Shown here piece by piece: positions 61,026-64,000 of a DNA stretch of 64,000 nucleotides. The notes beneath the pieces are model-generated. The model ran no database searches and was not told the DNA's origin. It saw nothing but the letters and a program-made list of their open reading frames with translations. Where the stretch lies: positions 806,001 to 870,000 of the forward strand of contig NZ_BMTN01000001.1 of the NCBI RefSeq assembly GCF_014649695.1, given 5' to 3'. The stretch comes from Streptomyces kurssanovii (GTDB lineage: Bacteria; Actinomycetota; Actinomycetes; Streptomycetales; Streptomycetaceae). Position numbers and translations under genes: made by a program. Each line of letters begins with the position of its first letter. Position 1 is the first letter of the stretch.

Positions 61026-61054
61026 TTGACCGGACCTTTGGTACAGACCAAAAT
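61026..61054 (+). promoter_or_regulatory. Promoter with dre-like operator before solute-binding protein gene
   Basis: TTGACC (61026-61031) and CAAAAT (61049-61054) are 17 bases apart, a good sigma-70-type promoter. In between lies TTTGGT-ACAG-ACCAAA (61037-61052), a perfect inverted repeat overlapping the -10. It matches the core TGGT-x2-AGACCA of DasR responsive elements. Repression by one of the two local DasR-like proteins would be direct. Confidence 0.65.
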
Positions 61055-61131
61055 CCAGCCAACCCGTGCGAGCGCCGCTCGCTTCCCCCCACGTCGGGTC
61101 AATTCTCCGTGCCACGCAGAAGGTGACCTAC

Positions 61132-62379
61132 GTGAAGAACCGCTCGCTCGCCCTGTCCGTCGCACTCGTGTGCGCCGCCACGCTCGTCGGCTGCGGCCTG
61201 GTCCCCGGTGGTTCGCCCAGGGGCACCGTGGACATCTGGCTCATGAAGGACAGCGTCTCGGACGAGTTCCTGGAGCGTTTCACCACCGAGTACGAGAAAC
61301 AGCACCCGTCCGTCGACCTGAAGGTGACCTTCCAGGAGTGGACGGGCATCGGCAAGAAGGTCATGGCGGCGCTCGAGAGCGACGACGCCCCCGAGGTCAT
61401 CGAGGTCGGCAACACCCAGGTCGCCCAGTACGCGGAGAGCGACGCGCTGCGCGACCTGACCCTCGAATCGGTCCGCGACCTCGGCAGCGAGGACTGGCTG
61501 CCCGGTCTCGCGGAACCGGGCAGCATCAACGGGTCCCAGTACGGCATCCCCTGGTACGCGGCCAACCGGGTCGTCATCTACAACAAGGACCTCTTCGCCC
61601 AGGCGGGCATCACGGAGCCGCCCAAGGATCGTGCCGAATGGCTGGAGATGTCCGAGAAACTGGACGGCCCCGGCAGGCAGGGCATCTACCTCTCCGGCCA
61701 GGACTGGTACACCCTCGCGGGCTTCGTCTGGGAGGAGGGCGGACAACTGGCCGTCGAGCAGGGCGGGAACTGGGAGGGCGCCCTGCACTCCAAGGCGGCC
61801 CTGCGCGGCATGGACTTCTACAAGCGGCTCCAGTCGCACGGCAACGGGCCGAAGGACGCCGACGAGGTGACGCCGCCCCAGGCGGACGTCTTCGCCAAGG
61901 GCGACGTCGCGCAGATCATCGCCGTGCCGAGCGCGGCGCCCCTCATAGAGAAGGCCAATCCCGCGCTCAAGGGGAAGCTGGGCTTCTTCCCCGTACCGGG
62001 CAGGACGTCAGAGGCGCCGGGCGCCGTCTTCATCGGCGGCTCCGACCTGATCGTGCCCGAGAACGCGCGGGAGAGATCCGCCGGCGTCGAGGTGGTGAAG
62101 GCGCTCGCGAGCGAGGAATGGCAGACCGAGCTCGCACTCACGATGAACTACGTGCCCAACAAGACCACGCTCGCCGGTGTCATCGGGGGCAGCGAAGGCA
62201 CCGCTGCCATGGCCGCCGGCGCGGCGAAGGGCAGGGCCACTCCCAACTCGCCGCAATGGGCCGCGGTCGAGGCCGACAACCCCATCAAGCCGTTCATGAC
62301 GGCCGTCCTCCAGGGTCAGGACCCGGCGCGCGCGGCAAGAGCGGCCTCGGACAAGATCACGGCGGCGCTGCTGCCCTGA
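61132..62379 (+). CDS. ABC-type sugar-binding lipoprotein (DasA-like)
   Basis: A 415-residue extracellular solute-binding protein: signal peptide with lipobox LVGCG (~22), then the cluster-B binding fold with GTVDIWLMKDSVSDEFLERF, VTFQEWTGIGKKVMAALESD, PEVIEVGNTQVAQYAESDAL, GIPWYAANRVVIYNKDLFAQ (~140), FIGGSDLIVPENA and YVPNKTTLA. It resembles DasA/NgcE-type receptors for chitobiose or GlcNAc. No permease genes follow, so it must share a transporter elsewhere or be an orphan. GAAGG is eight bases before GTG 61132. Its N-terminal mature sequence is nearly that of the wrecked receptor at 58405, so the two are paralogues. Confidence 0.92.
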   Translation: MKNRSLALSVALVCAATLVGCGLVPGGSPRGTVDIWLMKDSVSDEFLERFTTEYEKQHPSVDLKVTFQEWTGIGKKVMAALESDDAPEVIEVGNTQVAQYAESDALRDLTLESVRDLGSEDWLPGLAEPGSINGSQYGIPWYAANRVVIYNKDLFAQAGITEPPKDRAEWLEMSEKLDGPGRQGIYLSGQDWYTLAGFVWEEGGQLAVEQGGNWEGALHSKAALRGMDFYKRLQSHGNGPKDADEVTPPQADVFAKGDVAQIIAVPSAAPLIEKANPALKGKLGFFPVPGRTSEAPGAVFIGGSDLIVPENARERSAGVEVVKALASEEWQTELALTMNYVPNKTTLAGVIGGSEGTAAMAAGAAKGRATPNSPQWAAVEADNPIKPFMTAVLQGQDPARAARAASDKITAALLP

Positions 62380-62748
62380 CGGGACGGGCGTATGCCCGGT
62401 CCCGGACCGACGGGCCCGGGCCACGGGACCCGACCCCTGAGCCCGGGGCGGGGGCGACCCGAGCAAGGGGGCCGAATCCCCGGTCCCGAACGACCGGAGC
62501 CGGTCCAACGCCCCGGGAAACGGGACGCAGACCGACCCGCACCCGAGCAACGGCCCCGGAACACGGGACGCATCGGCCCCCCGACCGGCGGAGCGGCGCA
62601 TCCGCTTCGCCGCGCATTGCCCGGCATTCAGCGTCCTCACATCCGCTCTCCGCCGTGCAGTCATGTCGAATCCAGCCGGCCACGGAAGAAACAAGGAGCC
62701 GGGCCGCCGCACCAGCGGTCCGCCCTCCGTCCGGCACAGGAGACCGCC
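62380..62748. other. Intergenic region with degenerate direct repeats
   Basis: About 370 bases between the binding-protein gene and olsB. Three imperfect copies of CCCGGGAAACGGGACGCAGACC-like sequence (written here in parts: CCCGG(G/A)A and ACGGGACGCA) occur near 62416, 62513 and 62552. The first 30 bases could form a terminator (CGGGACGGGCG with CCGGTCCCG). A promoter for olsBA should lie near 62600-62740; CAGGAG is the ribosome site. No gene is visible. Confidence 0.45.
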
Positions 62749-63555
62749 ATGCCCGCAACGCCGCTCGTCGTCCCCGCTCCGCTGCCCGCACAGCCGACCG
62801 CCCCGTTGCCGCCCCAGCACGAGGAGCCCCGTTACGTCGTCTCGCTCGCCCGCGACCAGGAAGAGGTGCGCGCCGCGCAGCGCCTGCGCCACCAGGTGTT
62901 CGCCGGGGAGATGGGTGCCCGGCTCGACGCACCCGAGCCCGGTCTGGACTCCGACGCCTTCGACGCCTACTGCGACCACCTGCTCGTGCGGGAGACGGAC
63001 ACCGGTGAGATCGTCGGCACCTACCGGCTGCTGCCGCCCGAACGCGCCCGTGTCGCCGGCCGCCTCTACTCCGAGGGCGAGTTCGACCTCACCCGCCTCG
63101 ACCCGATCCGCGACGACCTCGTCGAGGTCGGCCGCTCCTGCGTCCACCCCCTGCACCGCAACGGCGCCGTGATCGCCCTCATCTGGGCAGGCCTCGCCCG
63201 CTACATGACCCGCACCGGCCACAACTGGCTCGCGGGCTGCTGCTCGATCCCCCTCGCCGACGGCGGCACCCTCGCCGCCGCGACCTGGGACACCGTGCGG
63301 ACCAAGAACCTGGCGCCAGAGGAGCACTGGGTCACCCCGCACAAGCTGTGGAACGCGGAGGGCGTCGCCCGCCCCGCCGGCCGCACCGAACTGCCGCCCC
63401 TGCTGCGCGGCTACATCAGGCTCGGCGCCTGGGTCTGCGGGGCGCCCGCCCACGACCCCGACTTCAACGTCGCCGACCTCTACGTCCTGCTGTCGCTGCG
63501 CCGCACCGACCCGCGCTACCTGCGGCACTTCCTCTCCCTCGCACCCGTGCGATGA
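62749..63555 (+). CDS. olsB: L-ornithine N-alpha-acyltransferase (OlsB-like GNAT)
   Basis: A 268-residue acyltransferase that N-acylates ornithine with a 3-hydroxy-acyl chain from ACP, the first step of ornithine-lipid synthesis. Landmarks: RYVVSLARDQEEVRAAQRLR and HQVFAGEMGARLD (~40-60), FDAYCDHLLVRETDTGEIVG (~75), VEVGRSCVHPLHRNGAVI (~130) and YMTRTGHNWLAGCCSIPLAD (~155). An N-terminal Pro/Ala-rich lead of ~25 residues is extra. CAGGAG lies six bases before ATG 62749. Its stop overlaps the ATG of the following acyltransferase gene (ATGA), the standard olsBA operon. Confidence 0.88.
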   Translation: MPATPLVVPAPLPAQPTAPLPPQHEEPRYVVSLARDQEEVRAAQRLRHQVFAGEMGARLDAPEPGLDSDAFDAYCDHLLVRETDTGEIVGTYRLLPPERARVAGRLYSEGEFDLTRLDPIRDDLVEVGRSCVHPLHRNGAVIALIWAGLARYMTRTGHNWLAGCCSIPLADGGTLAAATWDTVRTKNLAPEEHWVTPHKLWNAEGVARPAGRTELPPLLRGYIRLGAWVCGAPAHDPDFNVADLYVLLSLRRTDPRYLRHFLSLAPVR

Positions 63556-64000
63556 GCGCCTGGCTGCCCTGTGCGCCCTGCACACCCGAGGACTGCGCGA
63601 CCCACCACGGGCCCGTCGCCGGGCCGCTCAAGGCCCTCGCCCGGCTCCTGGCGGGCCTGGCGACCGTGGGCTGCGGCCTGCTGTTCGCCCCCGTCGCGGC
63701 CCTCTTCGGTGTGCTCCTCGGCGCCGCGTTCCGCCACCGGCTGACCCGCTGCTGGTCGCGCGCCGTACTGCGGGCGTTCGGCGTGCGCGTACGCGTCGTC
63801 GGGCAGCCGCACGACCTGCGGGCCTCGCTGGTCGTCGCCAACCACATCTCATGGCTGGACATCCCGCTGGTCGCCGCGGTGCTGCCGGGACGGATGCTCG
63901 CCAAGAGCGAGGTCCGTTCATGGCCGGTCCTCGGGCCGCTGGCCGCCCGCGGCGGCACCCTCTTCCTGGAACGGGACCGGTTGCGCGCGCTGCCCGCCGC
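63552..64000 (+). CDS. olsA: 1-acyl-glycerol-type acyltransferase (OlsA/PlsC-like), 3' end cut by window edge
   Basis: About 149 residues are visible. A membrane segment LLAGLATVGCGLLFAPVAAL precedes the PlsC motif I, NHISWLDIP (H-x4-D, ~98), and motif-like GGTLFLERDRLRALPA near the edge. The N-terminus MSAWLPCAPCTPEDCATHHG carries three Cys and may bind metal. In the operon with OlsB, it should O-acylate lyso-ornithine lipid to ornithine lipid at the cytoplasmic membrane. Translational coupling with olsB supports this more than general phospholipid PlsC. Confidence 0.87.
   Translation, partial: MSAWLPCAPCTPEDCATHHGPVAGPLKALARLLAGLATVGCGLLFAPVAALFGVLLGAAFRHRLTRCWSRAVLRAFGVRVRVVGQPHDLRASLVVANHISWLDIPLVAAVLPGRMLAKSEVRSWPVLGPLAARGGTLFLERDRLRALPA

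Overview
This window is a chromosomal segment of a Streptomyces-type actinomycete. The DNA is very GC-rich, with strong third-position G/C bias, many GTG starts, frequent 4-base ATGA/GTGA overlaps and several likely leaderless starts. The gene families also fit: Rpf/LysM/M23 wall enzymes, SpoIIE-type phosphatases, class F sortase, DasR-like GntR regulators and PF04672 methyltransferases. No tRNA, rRNA, CRISPR array, prophage or transposase is visible.

Layout. (1) 1-6664: a hypoxia/dormancy-like block with phosphoketolase (cut by the left edge), a RafH-like ribosome hibernation factor with two C-terminal domains, a tandem universal stress protein, an Acg-type nitroreductase, PanD and two decayed universal stress genes. 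(2) 6.7-16.2 kb: a racemase-like protein, 6-phosphogluconate dehydrogenase, a decayed PfkB kinase, a ROK regulator, an Rpf-LysM-M23 wall hydrolase, a DMT permease and an unusual zinc-ribbon SDR protein. (3) 16.3-19.7 kb: a 56-aa peptide behind a possible structured leader, then a YndJ/DUF1990/lipase-maturation-factor operon whose promoter lies within paired operators. (4) 19.7-28.5 kb: a DUF6777 lipoprotein, a PAS-GAF-SpoIIE-ATPase protein, an antiporter, a LigD-type phosphoesterase, a frameshifted amidohydrolase, an Fpg/Nei glycosylase, an anti-sigma factor and a LytTR response regulator. (5) 28.6-33.3 kb: DUF485/SSS permease, a LytS-like kinase, a hypothetical protein and an ECF sigma factor. 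(6) 33.5-38.7 kb: an envelope block with CapA, USP, polysaccharide deacetylase, sortase F and two related surface proteins, one carrying a large Gly-rich repeat insertion. (7) 38.8-49.2 kb: MarR/proline iminopeptidase, a PF03640 lipoprotein, a methyltransferase, a GGDEF-EAL protein (probably RmdA), LysR and a B-type succinate dehydrogenase operon. (8) 49.2-55.3 kb: a metallo-hydrolase, a class A beta-lactamase with divergent LysR, a flavin monooxygenase, a HAD protein and dodecin. (9) 55.3-62.4 kb: an aminosugar-like region with two DasR-type GntR genes, a TPR protein, a collapsed dasA-BC-D locus, a CBM3-GH16 enzyme and an intact solute-binding lipoprotein under a dre-like operator. (10) 62.7-64.0 kb: olsB-olsA for ornithine lipid, cut by the right edge.

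The window mixes central metabolism and stress functions with recent gene decay: seven remnants are supported by frameshifts, in-frame stops or deletion junctions. The most interesting structures are the loop-inserted repeat protein beside sortase F, the collapsed das-like locus with its operators, the zinc-ribbon SDR lacking its catalytic tyrosine, the peptide with a predicted leader structure, and the palindromes shared upstream of the dormancy-like genes.
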